A DNA stretch of 64,000 nucleotides from Rhyacophila brunnea. Lineage: Eukaryota > Arthropoda > Insecta > Trichoptera > Rhyacophilidae. Below are positions 34,563-46,540 of this stretch, piece by piece. The stretch covers positions 124,001 to 188,000 of the forward strand of contig JAGYXB010000141.1 in NCBI GenBank assembly GCA_022495005.1, in the 5' to 3' direction. Both the position numbers and the translations under genes were made by a program. The notes beneath the pieces are model-generated. The model was not told the origin of the DNA, made no database searches, and worked only from the letters and a program-made list of their open reading frames with translations. Each line of letters starts with the position of its first letter. The first letter of the stretch is position 1.

Positions 34563-35728
34563 AGCAAAATTGTTGTATTTATCTGTATGTTTAACTAAGT
34601 ATATCAATATTGATGAATCTCGCACCCTTTATAGATATTATTATAGGTACAGAAGTTTTTGTGTTATAACCGAACGATAAATAATAGACATACCTACAAC
34701 ATTTTCTGGTATTAAGAGTAGACTTTCAGCAGACATTCATATCGATTATCGATTACTTAAAAGAAACTTCTCGAAAGTAAAGCACTTCCAACAATATGAA
34801 GTAAGGCGCAGGTAGGGAAGCGCATGCCTAGAAATCGATTAATTGATAATAGGAATAAGTTGTGTTGTTGTGTAGGTACAACAGCTGTCTACTTTATCTT
34901 TCGGTATTTTGCGCAGATGAAGTGGGGGATGGCTAGTTATTTATATGGCCAAGGTTTTACCAGAAACAAGTTAAATTTATATCGGAAGTAAGCAAGAAAT
35001 TCCACAGCAATTCAGGAGCAGTGTTTCCATATAAAAGAGTGAATAAATAAATATAAAACCGAGCAATATTAATTAGCGCAGGGGCCATAAATAAAAACGC
35101 TCCTCGGCACGAATTATCGGGCAGTTTATATACCGGGATGACTCTCGGGAGTTTTACCGGTTCGGTCAATAAATCTTCCTCGTTTATAATTCGCCAGTGA
35201 ATATTTTATTTATGAACCAAGCGCCCAAGCGAGGGCTGCGCTATTTGAGCCGGGAATATAATAATTCATGCGAAATAAAACAACATGTTGCCAGGAATAT
35301 CTGATGCAGGATTTACTATTTCGCGATGGACGAATGGACAGATAATCGCCGGACATGCTTGCTAATCCAGTGGTGACAGAATGAATTCACTTCTACCGAA
35401 ATATAGTATACAATTATACATAATTAGCGCTGACCAACGAAAGAGAAATAGGTATATTATATGAATAATAATTTGGGACACTGTTTTAGATGGGTTAAAG
35501 ATAAGTTTGGAAGGAACGGACACAAAAATACCTTTCAAAAGTGTAAAATATATTTTTCTAATGGCTAAATAACAGTCCTATTTATTTCGGTCGACATAAT
35601 ATTATATAAAATATAGTATAATTAATAATGTTCACGTACGCTTAAAACACGCACATTCGTCGATTTTCGTTAGCAGAGCACAACTAATGAATAAAATAAT
35701 ACCTAATGATTTAATTGTTACATCATAT
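34563..35728. other. No recognisable feature
   Basis: AT-rich. The minus-strand frame at 34957-35169 has no recognisable domain. Confidence 0.4.
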
Positions 35729-36338
35729 AATTCGGTATTCAGATGGCAGAAGGGCCCATCTGCATTTTTTTCTATTTTCAAGTTTTCTTCTACAAACGTT
35801 GTAAAATACGTTAAAATGTGGCAAAAAGACACATCTGTCAGTGGATTACAAACCAAATGCCACAAGTGAGCCAGGCACACGCATATTGAGTGTGTTTCAC
35901 ACCACGCACGGATAGACAAGACAAAGTCAAAAGACATTGCTATTTTTATACCAAGGATTGGTACACTTTTGAAAAAACTGAATTTAAAAAAGTCTAATAA
36001 TAGTTAAATACTCATTCTCATAATAATGGTAAAATTAATATTTTTACTACCAATCGGAATAAGAAAAATATGAGGCATTTGTAACAATTGCAAAAACATT
36101 TTGATAGCAAAAGAGCCCATTTGCCTTGTAATATCGAATATATCAGTTAGAACGAATCTATGCATATTTTTTTTTCTCTCAAACTAAACAAACAACTACA
36201 GCCGAACAGGTTAAATAATACTAAAATATTATCACTCAAATATTTTGTTCGCTAGACTAAATTGAAATCTTATTATTGCTCTCCACAATATTCTCGAAAT
36301 TTACAGATGGGCCCTTCGGCCATCTGACTACCGGATTA
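35729..36338. mobile_element. MITE with ~38-bp GC-richer terminal inverted repeats
   Basis: TTCAGATGGCAGAAGGGCCC (from 35738) is matched by the complement of the right end, TCAGATGGCCGAAGGGCCC (ending near 36327), and pairing continues outward through a TCGGTA/TCCGGTA word. A third related word, AAAAGAGCCCATTTGCC, sits inside near 36107. The 101-codon minus-strand frame at 35632-35937 crosses the left end and has no recognisable domain. Confidence 0.75.
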
Positions 36339-38618
36339 TTCTTGTGTACAAATTAAAGGTGTATGGGATCAGAATTATATATGCAATTTATTATTGCTAT
36401 ATTGCTAAGACGATTGTTATTGCAGTATCTAACAATTTTGATGAAGATTAAAAATACAATTTACCGAAGTGAATTTTAATACGTTTCCTCTTTTTTCGAA
36501 GGCAGTACATACCTAATAAAATATACATCATACAAAAATCGGTTTGGACTTATTATATTTCCACAGATTTTCGCTGTCCCACAGCGGTAGGCATTCCAAA
36601 ACCGAGAGGGTAAATGGCAAAAAAAAATGGAAGAAGAAAACCGAGCGCGGAAAGAAAGACTCGCAAATGGGGTGAGAAAAAGTTAAGAGGGGGAGTATAA
36701 AAAAAATGGGGTGGGGGGCAGTCTCCGGAGCCGGCATTAAACTTTGGAATTACGAAATCGTTAAAACTTAATAATAAAAAGCTAAAATGATAAAGCGGAG
36801 AGCGTATAGAAGCAGGAAGAAGGGAACGGATGATAATTAAGTTGGGCTGCCACGTGTCTCGACTCTCTTCTCCTCGCAGTTCTGTATAAGGCGGGTTTAT
36901 ACTTACTTTATGTAGGGAGTGGGTTGACTTTTACATTTGGATAGTTGCTTGATCCCGTAAACGTCGTGAATATCAATTTTACTGACGATAGAAGAAGTTG
37001 GCATTGAGGTAGATATATTTCTGAAGGTTGCTACTTAAATATTAAAACAATACGATATATTTTACAATAATATCTTGATGGTTGTCATTTAATTTAATCG
37101 AAATTAATACTTACTGAGACACCTGGGTTTATGTAAGTTTGCGGTGAACGACGGAAAGCTTCACATAGTTTCGATTTGATAATTGATGGAGCCGACCATC
37201 AATTATTTCGGTACTAATTTACACATTTATTAGGGTTATGGAATTGATTTTTAACTTATTGAAAGGGGCCCGAGATTACAACAGGCTCTCGCACCGAAAA
37301 AAAAACAATACATTTTTTAATCGAATGCTTGTTCCTGTTACGTCAAATACAACTTACTGATTCCTTATCATGTATAAACATATGAAAGCGCAATGTTACC
37401 AGTCGATCAGAACATTATCTTAAAAAAAAGAATATATTTTCAAAGATATGCTTCAGTTTTTTAATCATGTTTATTTATGTTGTAATATTCTTAATACACT
37501 TTACAGCATGTGCGACATTTAAAGACTTTTATCTACTCTTGTTCCTGGGAGATATAGGTTTATTTTTCATTCTTAGATTGATCTTGGTCACCAAAAAAGA
37601 TCCTTGACCCCTGATATTCTTCTACAAAGAAGAGTGATGGTTTTGGTATGTGGAGGACCGAAATACTGACAAGTCTGGAGAATTCAGAGTTTCAATTAAA
37701 TCAGTAGAGTCTGTATTCACGTCACGTCGTTCGCGGACGGAAAGCATTGTGCCATCGCGTTCAACTGTTGCAAGTTTTCAATGGGAAGGAACGAGAGGGA
37801 ATGCAGTGCTGAATGCTGAAGCGGGGGTGGGGGGGGGAACCGCACGCCAGCTTATAGAATAAAGAATCTAGTTATGTTGCGAGTAATTTTTACATTCGAC
37901 TGACAAAACATTACTATATCGTTGACAAAGATACTCAACATTTAATAACACCTATAAAATCAAAAGTCTTTAAGTACTATATTAATTTGAGAGTAACGCA
38001 AAAATTTTAACGTAATATAATTCTACTTGTATCTGTGTTCTTTCTATTAAAATAAGTACCTAAATATTTTTAACAGCGCACAAATTTTTGTTTTGTTCAC
38101 CGGCCTGCGTCGGTGGTGAAAAAAGCAATTAGGGAATATGAAAACATCTGTAAAAAAGAAACGAAGATTCTTCCATTCTCTCATTGAGATTAAAAATGAT
38201 TCAGAGCGCCATGAATATCCGTAATTACGTAATGGAAAAAAGAAGCTTTGTTTATATTAAAATTAAAGAGGATAAGTTCACTAACCATAAATCTTTAAAA
38301 CACTTTTGCAAAGTAAAATATAATAAATAATCCGCTCGCAATAAAAGACTTCAAATGTCAAAATTAGAAACTATAAATTGGGAAATGGTTAGACGTGTAA
38401 CTTATAGCAGGAAAAAACTCAATTTAAATATAGAATAAAGACACCAAAATATTATTTACGGCTGTATTTTATATATATTGCGACCGCCAATGGCATTTAT
38501 AATTAACAAGTATATTATTATTGTAGCACCGTACCTAATAAAGATACAATATTTTTTGATAATATTATAATATCTATCAATTGAGTTAGCATTTACTTGG
38601 TAGAATTCCATTTTAAAA
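36339..38618. other. Unassigned; purine-rich tract at 36.60-36.72 kb
   Basis: 36595-36720 is strongly purine-rich on the plus strand (GGAAGAAGAAAACC, AAAATGGGGTGGGGGG). The 70-codon frame at 37650-37862 is less AT-rich than its surroundings and ends in a G-rich run, but shows no domain, splice site or promoter that would support a gene. Confidence 0.4.
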
Positions 38619-38794
38619 GAAATGAAAATATAATTAATATTAAATTCTACAGGTTTTTTAAAAAGGTTTGTCGATAGATATTTCGGTTGTAACACCAGAC
38701 TATAGTCTCGATAATGGTGTTACAACCGAAATAGCTATCGACAAACCCTTTTAAAAAACCTGTAGAATTTAATATTAATTATATTTTCATTTCT
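38619..38794. repeat. Near-perfect inverted repeat with ~79-bp arms
   Basis: The arms are 38619-38697 and 38715-38794, containing ATTCTACAGGTTTTTTAAAA and TTTCGGTTGTAACACCA with their complements, closed by a 17-bp loop. The open frame at 38456-38695 only runs through the left arm. No family was recognised and no TSD fixed. Confidence 0.88.
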
Positions 38795-38827
38795 ATTAGA
38801 ATATCTACAAGATACAATAATCATATA

Positions 38828-39179
38828 GTCCTCAATACTACAACTAGATAACGTCTTGATTTTCACTGATTTTGAGATAGCTATTGAATATGATTCTACA
38901 TTATTCATTCACTACAAAATATTAGATAACTTTAAAACCATAAATGCATTAAATAAATAAAATAAAATATTATCTATTAAAATATTTTTTCATACAATTG
39001 GACATTATTTAATTGTTCCCAATTATTAAACGAGCACAAATTTCCATTTTTATTTTAAATAATAATTATAGCCCAGATTCTTAGTCTATAGACTATAGAT
39101 TTATGTTAATCAAGTAAATTTTAAATTTCATTTTCCCTGCAATGACCAAATAAGAGTTATCTAGTTATAGTATTGAGGT
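38828..39179. mobile_element. Probable MITE with ~24-bp terminal inverted repeats
   Basis: CCTCAATACTACAACTAGAT near 38830 matches the complement of ATCTAGTTATAGTATTGAGG ending at 39178 with one mismatch. The interior is AT-rich and non-coding. It lies 34 bp from the palindrome at 38619-38794. Confidence 0.65.
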
Positions 39180-40940
39180 GACGGTATAAAATAAAATGGG
39201 TATTATAATTATTATATAGGTATCTAGTTATTGTGGTATGCCAAGGTTTTTTCTTGCAAGTATTGGTTGTTATCTATATTGCGATTAAGCATTTTTAGTA
39301 TCATTGTGTCATCCACATCTCAAAGTGCAAACGAAACTATTTTAAAAGTATCGATTTATATTTTTGATATAGCCTATATTTGAACATAGGGCACTTCTAA
39401 AATCTCGTCTAAGAAACATTCCGTATACATGGAGAAACGAGGGCGGTAACATTAGGGGGAGAATATACACAGTGCTGAGGCTCTACGCCGTAGAGAGTCT
39501 ACGGTCTGAGACTACACTGGCTATATAATTGTACATCGTATGAATGGCAGTGTAATGGCAAAGAGAGTAATGTCGAGCTATCAATAGGGTGCATAAAAAG
39601 ATGCAGATGGAGCCTTCGATGTTGACAGTCGTGTGTAGAGTACCGAATTAGAAAATGGATAGATCTGATAGAGACGTGAGGAAGCCAGAAGCCGCCCAGA
39701 GTTGTCGTGATTCTCATCAACGTATCATCCATATTCTATATTGAACATACATAATTTTGAAAATACACATAAGACACCCGTATATTCGTTGAATAAAAGA
39801 AAAACATAGTTAATTAAAAAATAGTAGTAAGTTACAACAGAAAAATATTGGAGTGATCCGTGACGTCGGTTAGTACCTAATTAAAAGTAATAAATACTTT
39901 AAATTTAGAATACAAAAATCGATTGCCTACCGTAACAGGTATTAATAAGGTCAATAATTAAAATTTGTCATAATTAAGTATGGCATTTGTAGCATAGTGG
40001 TAATGTAATGTCTTACTTTTTTCGAAAAATATTCTTTCTATTGGCTATATTTTCTCATGAGTGTTTTCAAAATTATGTAGGTATATTCAATAATTAGAAT
40101 GGTACATTCTTAAATCTTGTGAATTATTCGTTGAATAAAAGAAATAGTTAATTAAAAAGACGTATAATCTATAGTTGCATTTCACAGCCTTTAGCTACGA
40201 TGCACAATGATTATTACTGTATGCATTTACTATTTGATAATGATCATTCGTTTAGTGTCAACAAGACTTTTATTCATCATTATATTATATTATTTGTCAA
40301 ATTCTTCAATTAAAATAACCGCAAGTAATGAAAAAAGCCGTAAAAAATCAGAATTAAAATATTTCATTCGGTAGCATATAACAAAAATATATCTCCACAA
40401 AAAACGAGGAAACAAATTTGTATTATAATATTACAAAAACTATAGCAACGGCACCTGTTTTGCTTTTTTTTTTAATTGGAACAAAAACAGCTGACGGGCT
40501 TTTATAAAAATGGATTTAAAAAAAAACAGAAACGGTTGCATGATGTTTATAAATTAATAAAAGCATTGAAAGGCTTTGACGCGCGGCCGGGCATGAATTA
40601 ATGATATTATTATTAATAAAATACGTGAACATAAAAAGCCCAAATATACCTGAGTTTGCGTTATCGCAATACTCAGATCAGTTATTTTTATTTATGTATT
40701 TTAACGGATACAGCTGCTGTGAAAGTACCAGTTAAGTAATCGTATTTAACAATGTATTTTTAGACATAGGTATATTTTTATTATTGAGAAGAGCATAATG
40801 CTAAACTGAATACATATCTGTCAACATATATTATGTAATTATAATGACATAAATATAAAGGGGATGGTCGTAAGGGTTTCGTATAATTTGTTTTTACAGA
40901 TGAACATGATTGTTAAATTATGTCGTTCTGTCGATTATGA
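39180..40940. other. No recognisable feature
   Basis: AT-rich. A plus-strand stretch near 39600-39700 faintly recalls a LINE tail (KMDRSDR-like) but is too degraded to call. Confidence 0.4.
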
Positions 40941-41247
40941 TCGGTACAATTGAAGTTAAATTCCCTCCACCAAACCCGCCCCGCACCACACTCGGTCTTA
41001 ATCGAGAGTATCACGGGACCCGTCAATTGGTGATGTGAAGCATCTAAAAATTGGCCTGGGAGTGTCCTGGGAGAAGGTGCCCAAGACTTAGGTTGCTACG
41101 CTCAGAGTGAGCTCTGACTGAGTTTACTGAGTTTACTCTAATTCAAAGTGCCAGGGAGAGAAAAAGCACATAGAAATTACTTAAAAGAAAATGAAGCTAC
41201 TTATTTATTATATCAAAGAACGAAGCTAATCATACAGGCAGCAAAAT

Positions 41248-41690
41248 TTATGTGAAGAGATCTTCACGCCCGTAGTAAGACGCCGCAAATTTTTTGAATG
41301 CAAGATAGTTGGCCTTAGTAGCAACCAGGTCGGACGGGCCGATGGGTCCAACAACTGGTTGGACCGACCTGAGCATCTCCTCCCGTTCGGAGCACATACT
41401 CAGACACTCCCACAGGATGTGATTGGCATCCTGTATTTCCCCTCCGCATGGACATGTCGGACGGCTTGCAAGTCCAAGCTCAAAGAGCCTGCCAGCGAAA
41501 CCACCATGGCCAGTCACAAATTGACTGGTGTAATGGTCTGGAGTCAAATACTTGGTTATCTCCATTCGCCACTGTATGTCTGGAAAAAACGCGTATGTGA
41601 GCCGGCCCTTAGTAGATTCGTCCCACTTTCGCTGCCAGGTCTTAATGGCCGCGTCAAGCGACATGAGTCTAATTTTGCGCTTCAATAGTG
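41248..41690 (-). pseudogene. R1-type LINE ORF2 C-terminal zinc-knuckle region
   Basis: This frame continues the reverse-transcriptase ORF after the frame change. It has no ATG of its own at the start and is best read as the downstream part of the same protein. It carries the C-terminal zinc knuckle CPCGGEIQDANHILWEC: Cys, Cys, His, Cys at about residues 78, 80, 89 and 94, a CCHC arrangement shared by R1-clade and related LINEs and thought to bind nucleic acid. The stop at 41248-41250 is followed by the 3' untranslated region. Confidence 0.9.
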
Positions 41691-42650
41691 CTAATCCCTC
41701 GCCGGCTTGTCGAGGGGGGGGACGAGATGAAAATCACCAACGTCAGCCTCCTCACCTTTGAGGAGCAGCATTGAAGCGCCGCTGACCTGAATGTGCAGGT
41801 CAAGTGGGAGAATACCGGCCAGGACCGGGAGCGCGTCAGTTGAGGTTGTACGGTAGGCCTTGGTAATGGACAGGAGCACGCTGCGCTGTCCTCTTAAAAG
41901 AGAGGCTCTAAGTTTGACACTCTTGGGAATGCGCGGGCACCAAGCGCTGGCGCCGTAAGCCGCGATTCCCATAAAAATGGCGCCGTAGGCGATCTTGAGC
42001 GCCCTTACTCTTAAGCCCCATCCTTCACCAGCCATGCGGCCGACCCTCTGGAAGGCCACCCCAGCCTTGTGGACTTGGGTTTCGGCATGGTGTTGGAAAT
42101 TTAGCATGGTGTCCATCTTGACGCCTAGATAGGTGACGATCTTCGACACTTTCACTCTCGTGTCACTGAATCGGACTGTGGGTGGTCTCGAGCAGTTCAG
42201 TCGTCTCGGTCCTTTGAGGACAATGGCTTCTGTCTTGGAAGGTGCGAATGATAGTCTATTTAGTTTACCCCAAGCCTCAATTGATGCTAAGGCTTCGCCA
42301 ACAGTGCTCTCAATCTTCGCCCTGCTGTCGGCCTCGACCAACAGCAGCGCATCGTCTGCGTAGGCAATGACAGTACAGTCGGTTGGAAGCGGAATTATAA
42401 GGAGATCGTCGAAGAGTACGTTCCAGAGAAGGGGCCCGAGGACTGAGCCCTGGGGACATCCCATGCTGGTGTTTCTCTCTATTGTTGTTGATCCAACTCG
42501 AAACTCGATCGATCTATTCGTGAAGTAACTTTGAATCGACGCGAACAAATTTCCTGGTAGTCTCTTCAGCCGAAGCTTTCGAAGTATAAGAGGCCAGGAC
42601 GCACTATCAAACGCACCTGCAATGTCCAGGAAAACTCCTAGGACGTATGG
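41691..42650 (-). pseudogene. Reverse transcriptase of R1-type LINE (partial)
   Basis: About 319 element-derived codons; the frame's first few codons (42651-42659) come from the flanking target site. The sequence joins the reverse transcriptase at motif A: FLDIAGAFDSA, with Asp about residue 12. PQGSVLGPLLWN (motif B) follows at about 69-80 and YADDALLL (motif C, the catalytic Asp pair) at about 100-107. A YLGV motif typical of R1-like enzymes is at about 177-180, then the thumb region. The RT fingers and endonuclease are lost. The frame ends at 41691 because of a frame change in a run of eight C (minus strand, about 41710-41717). One more C would continue it into the next frame, which starts at 41685. 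By itself it cannot be a working polymerase. Confidence 0.92.
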
Positions 42651-42660
42651 TCGGTACAAT

Positions 42661-43098
42661 GATACACTGGAGCATTATGCTCGATTTAAATGATTGATAT
42701 TTATGGTAAAACTTTGTAGCAAATTTAGCAAAATCAATAGTCGCGTTAGATAGGTAGCTTATGGGCACGTGTTTGAAACGCTGCCTTCTCTTACTATGTG
42801 CGCCCACCGTGGAGCAAAGACAACCTCAGAGTAATAATATAAAGAGAGTCGGTATTGTTCGACAAAATGAAGCCGTGTTTCTTGCATATAAGGCAGAGTA
42901 GAATTTCAATTTTATTATTATTAACTTAAATATGAAACGTTATACGTTATACGATCATGTTGCTTCTCAGTACGGCTACCAAATTTAAACACAACATAGT
43001 TAGCCATATTGTCTACTAAATTAACTAAAAATAATTACTACTTACATTCTATTTAACACAAAAACATTAACTTTCAGCAACACGTGTTCGCAGTTTTT
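42661..43098. other. No recognisable feature
   Basis: Target-side flank of the R1 insertion, AT-rich, nothing recognisable. Confidence 0.4.
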
Positions 43099-43303
43099 AA
43101 ATGAATGTAGTCATTGTTGTTTAATTTAATAAAGCGCAATTTTTTTGTAGTACTTATTCCACTTGCAAAACCACATTTTCCACTTTTAAAAGTGGAATAA
43201 GTACTACAAAAAAATTGCGTTTTATTAAATTAAACAACGATACAATGCAATTCCACCATGAATTGGTAATTAACAAAATAAAAGAAAAAAATGAATGTAG
43301 TCA
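43099..43303 (+). mobile_element. Hairpin retroposon-like element, copy 2 (with TSDs)
   Basis: The body is 43114-43288 with an exact 15-bp direct repeat AAATGAATGTAGTCA at 43099-43113 and 43289-43303. It starts TTGTTGTTTAATTTAATAAA, immediately inside a stem whose arms carry GTAGTACTTATTCCACTT and its complement. The loop is shorter than in copy 1 (the inner stem and most of the loop are deleted). After the stem comes a tail of about 45 bases with CAATTCCACCATGAATTG, ending AACAAAATAAAAGAAA directly before the TSD. Copy 1 at 1737-1963 shares both termini. There is no coding capacity. Confidence 0.85.
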
Positions 43304-44598
43304 ATAAAATCAATATTTACCAGAGACGTGTATACAACATATTTAATTCAGCCGTAAAAATTCTATCTTACTCTAACGCAAATTGGGGAGATATAAGCGT
43401 GCAGAATGCTTTCTCTCTCGCACTTATGGTTTGTTTTTATTCAGGCCTTGACTATAACCTTTGCCCCTTAAGCCATAGATATGTGCGAATAATAATTAAA
43501 TCGTCCTTACCACCCAATATAATACAATTGATTGAAACTAGCATTAGAGCCCAATGGCTTGAACGAATCGGTTGCTAACAATACCTACTCTAAAAACTCT
43601 ACAAAAACACCTCCAAAGATCTAGTAATAAATAAATATATTTAATATTTAAAAAAAATCAAATCCAATATTCATTTTATTATTATATAATGACTACATAA
43701 TAAGGAATTATATAATTTTAGAGACATCGATCATTGTTACGTATTTAACGCTAAAATCTAAAACATAAATTATTGCAAAATAACCATATTATTATTATAC
43801 GTAGATATATAATTATATATTATATAAAAAGTTTACCAGTAAACCAAATAAAAGTATGTAGGTAGTTATATATTTCAAGATTAAAACTGCCTCGATATGA
43901 CTATCTATCACTGGAATTAATTATTATTATAATTTAAATTCTTATAGATTCATTAGTGTTATAATTCAAATGTGTTGAATTCTGCATGTCAAACTTTATT
44001 CAGAGTACAAAAAAATAGTAAATAAATATTATGGTAAATTGGAATTAATTATCGGTGTTCAGATAGCGATTTATATCATATTAAAATACCGATAAGTTAA
44101 ATGTTTAAATGAGCGGGAAAAAATACTAAGGACCGGTAAAAAAAGTTAAGCTTCCAAATATAAAATTGTTGCGCTACCAATTAAAGGAAAGAAAAATGTT
44201 TTAAATAACTCCACCATGTGACGAAGCCAGTAGTAGGATGTCTTTAGGTTAAACTTTTTTGGGACGGTATCGATTATGATAATATTATGTATTAATATAT
44301 AGGTTTTGATATACAACCTATAATATTATATAGTAGATTCATAAGGTAGTAAATTAAATAAAGATTTATACAATTATAGTCTCTTCAGTAGATAATTGTA
44401 AATATTATAATGGAGAATAATGAAGGAATTACTGCTAATTCGAAAAAACTCACTCGTTGACGTAGAACTGTTTTACGTGTATGTGAAAAAATCTGTGATG
44501 TGGCAACGGAACATACCTGAAACAAGAGAAAAATAATAACATTAATACATGAACTCAAGCTTGAAAATTTAACATAATAATTAAATTTAAATTATTAA
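43304..44598. other. Unassigned; 95-codon frame at 43.29-43.58 kb
   Basis: The open frame 43291-43578 begins inside the right TSD of the hairpin element and continues with a composition that is not simple-sequence, but I recognise no domain, promoter or splice signal. The rest is very AT-rich. Confidence 0.4.
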
Positions 44599-45032
44599 CT
44601 ATACCCCAGTGGCAAAGGGCGGAGGTAGGCTGTTAAGATACGACATAAATCGTGCACACTTCTTCAGTCATACTTATTTGTTTTCGTCGAATTAAGAATA
44701 ATTACATATTATTACAGATGTTGGTGAGTATTTTTAAAATTCAATAAGCCCTGCCTAAAATAAGCCAAAATCGATAAAAAATATTCTTCTATCTATAAAA
44801 TATCTAAAATTATGTACTTATGGTTTAATGACATAATTTATATGTTTTTACTATTATCTACATGGCTTGGATAAGGCACGGTTTAATTGAAATTTTAAAA
44901 GCCAACAAACACTATCTGCACATTGTAGTCTTAGTTAAATGAAAACAAATACGTTTGACCGACAAAGTTTAGTGTGCATTATTTATGTCGGATCTTAACA
45001 GCCTACCTCCACCCTTCGCCACTGCTATACAT
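44599..45032. mobile_element. hAT MITE family of 11.46 kb, copy 3
   Basis: The body is 44607-45024. The left end CAGTGGCAAAGGGCGGAGG and inverse right end CCACCCTTCGCCACTG match the copies at 11459 and 22650. Flanking 8-mers CTATACCC and CTATACAT agree at 6 of 8 positions, consistent with an aged 8-bp TSD. The interior TACTTATTTGTTTTCGTC is shared with the longer copy at 22.65 kb. Confidence 0.87.
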
Positions 45033-45259
45033 ATATATTTGAATACAGAAGGTTATAAAAAATCAATAGGAATAAAGATAAATAGTTACAACACATAATA
45101 ATAATAGAAAATGACAAAGTATACAAAAAAGAGTTTTTTTTTGAAAATACATAATATGTGATTATTTTTGATATTTTTTTGTCAATAGTTCATTCTCAAT
45201 AAATACAATTTTTGAACGCAGTGTCTAAAATCTAAATACCATAATATTGTAGTTTATCT

Positions 45260-45993
45260 ACGAATATATTCATAGTTCTCATGGGAAAATCATTCGAAAA
45301 CGTCCGAGTGCTACGTACATTATACGTATCATTTGTGTTGAGTATTCTTGAATATGCCAGCATTATTTGGAGTCCTAATAGGTTCATGCACACAATTAAG
45401 CTGGATCGAGTCCACAATAGATTTCTTAGATTTCTCTACTTAAGAACATACGGGTTCTTTCCTTATGATAATGACAATAAAATGAATTTCCCGACTCGTT
45501 TTCTTCTGGGTATGCTATCAATGCAATCCCTGTCTACCCGAAGAGTGATTGTTCTTTTAAAGCATTTCTTTTTACTTCTTCGTGGGTTCATTTACAATCC
45601 GCATATACTGGCAAATATTAATTTTCATGTTCCCACCAATATCACTCGCAGCTCCACGGTCTTCAAGATACCTCGTCGCAGGACAGATGTTATGTTTCAT
45701 GATGCTGTGTATCGTGCAATTAGCTTATTTGATGGCACCATAAAGGTTGATTTGTTTTTTATTAATTATATAATGTTTGTAGACGTTTTAAATAGGATAA
45801 ATTTATAATTGTATATATTATCATATTTCTTTAATATTTACACATGCTGTCTTTTCCTCTTTCTTGTCATATTAGTTGTTATTTGTAATTAAGATATTTT
45901 TATATATTTGTATGTATTATGTATTATGGCGCATTGGCCAAAAGCTGTAATGCCGTAATACTCTCTTTTTTATAAATAAATAAATAAATAAAC
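45260..45993 (+). mobile_element. Jockey-like LINE, 5'-truncated, with TAAA tail
   Basis: A 175-codon plus-strand frame (45281-45808) reads VLRTLYVSFVLSILEYASII then WSP, IKLDRVHNRFLRFL, INFHVP and FHDAVYRAI. The LEYAS-xxW and VQxRFLR-like blocks are the region after the catalytic motifs of Jockey-superfamily reverse transcriptases, ending as such proteins usually do. An untranslated stretch with ATGGCGCATTGGCC follows, and then a TAAATAAATAAATAAA tail (45973-45992), a usual 3' end of these elements in Lepidoptera. The first codons of the frame may be flank. No TSD was fixed. The catalytic core is missing. Confidence 0.85.
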
Positions 45994-46540
45994 TTATTAT
46001 TATGCACGACTCAGGAAGAAAAGCCTTCGCCGCAGATATTCGTATATTAAATGTATACCTACCTACTATTATAGCGACATGGTCACCTTAATTTAAATTA
46101 ACTACATTTTTTATACAATGACACTGTTTATCTGTATGAATACCTAAACAAATTCAAAAGCGACACCACGTTTCGGAATGAAGTAACCAAAAAAAACGAC
46201 ACATTAAAAAACTTGAATCCATTTAGCTGTAAATTAAAATGCCTTGATAGTAAAATAGAGTTACAAATAAGTTTTAATGCTGGCTATAAATTCATCAAGG
46301 GGAATTAATTATTTAGTTATAGTCAACACAGCAATGATTTACATTTGAATTATGCGCGTTTTTATATCACGAAATGTATTAAAGACATGATATAAGACGT
46401 AAAAGATTGTAAGAGCCTTGCGATTATTTTGTACATATATCTCACAGATTCAAAACTAATCATGTTTATAGGATGGTTTTTATTTATTTACAACATAGAA
46501 ACAATCTGGGCCCACGTTGGTCGCAAGTTATAGTATCTTA
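45994..46540. other. No recognisable feature
   Basis: AT-rich intervening DNA. Confidence 0.4.

Larger units (their letters stand above)
40941..42660 (-). mobile_element. 5'-truncated R1-clade LINE with 10-bp TSD
   Basis: The body is 40951-42650, flanked by TCGGTACAAT at 40941-40950 and 42651-42660. It lies on the minus strand: truncated 5' end at 42650, ORF2 to 41248, then a ~300-bp 3' untranslated region to 40951. The base composition (GC-rich) contrasts sharply with the surroundings. An intact R1-type element is about 5-6 kb with a gag-like ORF1, a 5' endonuclease and a complete reverse transcriptase; those 5' parts are missing here. The exact TSD and well-kept frame suggest a fairly recent insertion. 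A small relative lies at 785-1000. Confidence 0.93.

Noticed and set aside
35632..35937. Transposase zinc-finger domain in the 101-codon minus-strand frame
   Set aside because: Several Cys and His residues are present but their spacing fits no BED or other finger, and the frame crosses the MITE boundary.
37650..37862. Host exon in a less AT-rich patch
   Set aside because: No splice sites with matching phase and no recognisable domain; it ends in a simple G run.
43291..43578. 95-codon protein gene next to the hairpin element
   Set aside because: Its ATG lies inside the target-site duplication and no domain or regulatory signal supports it.
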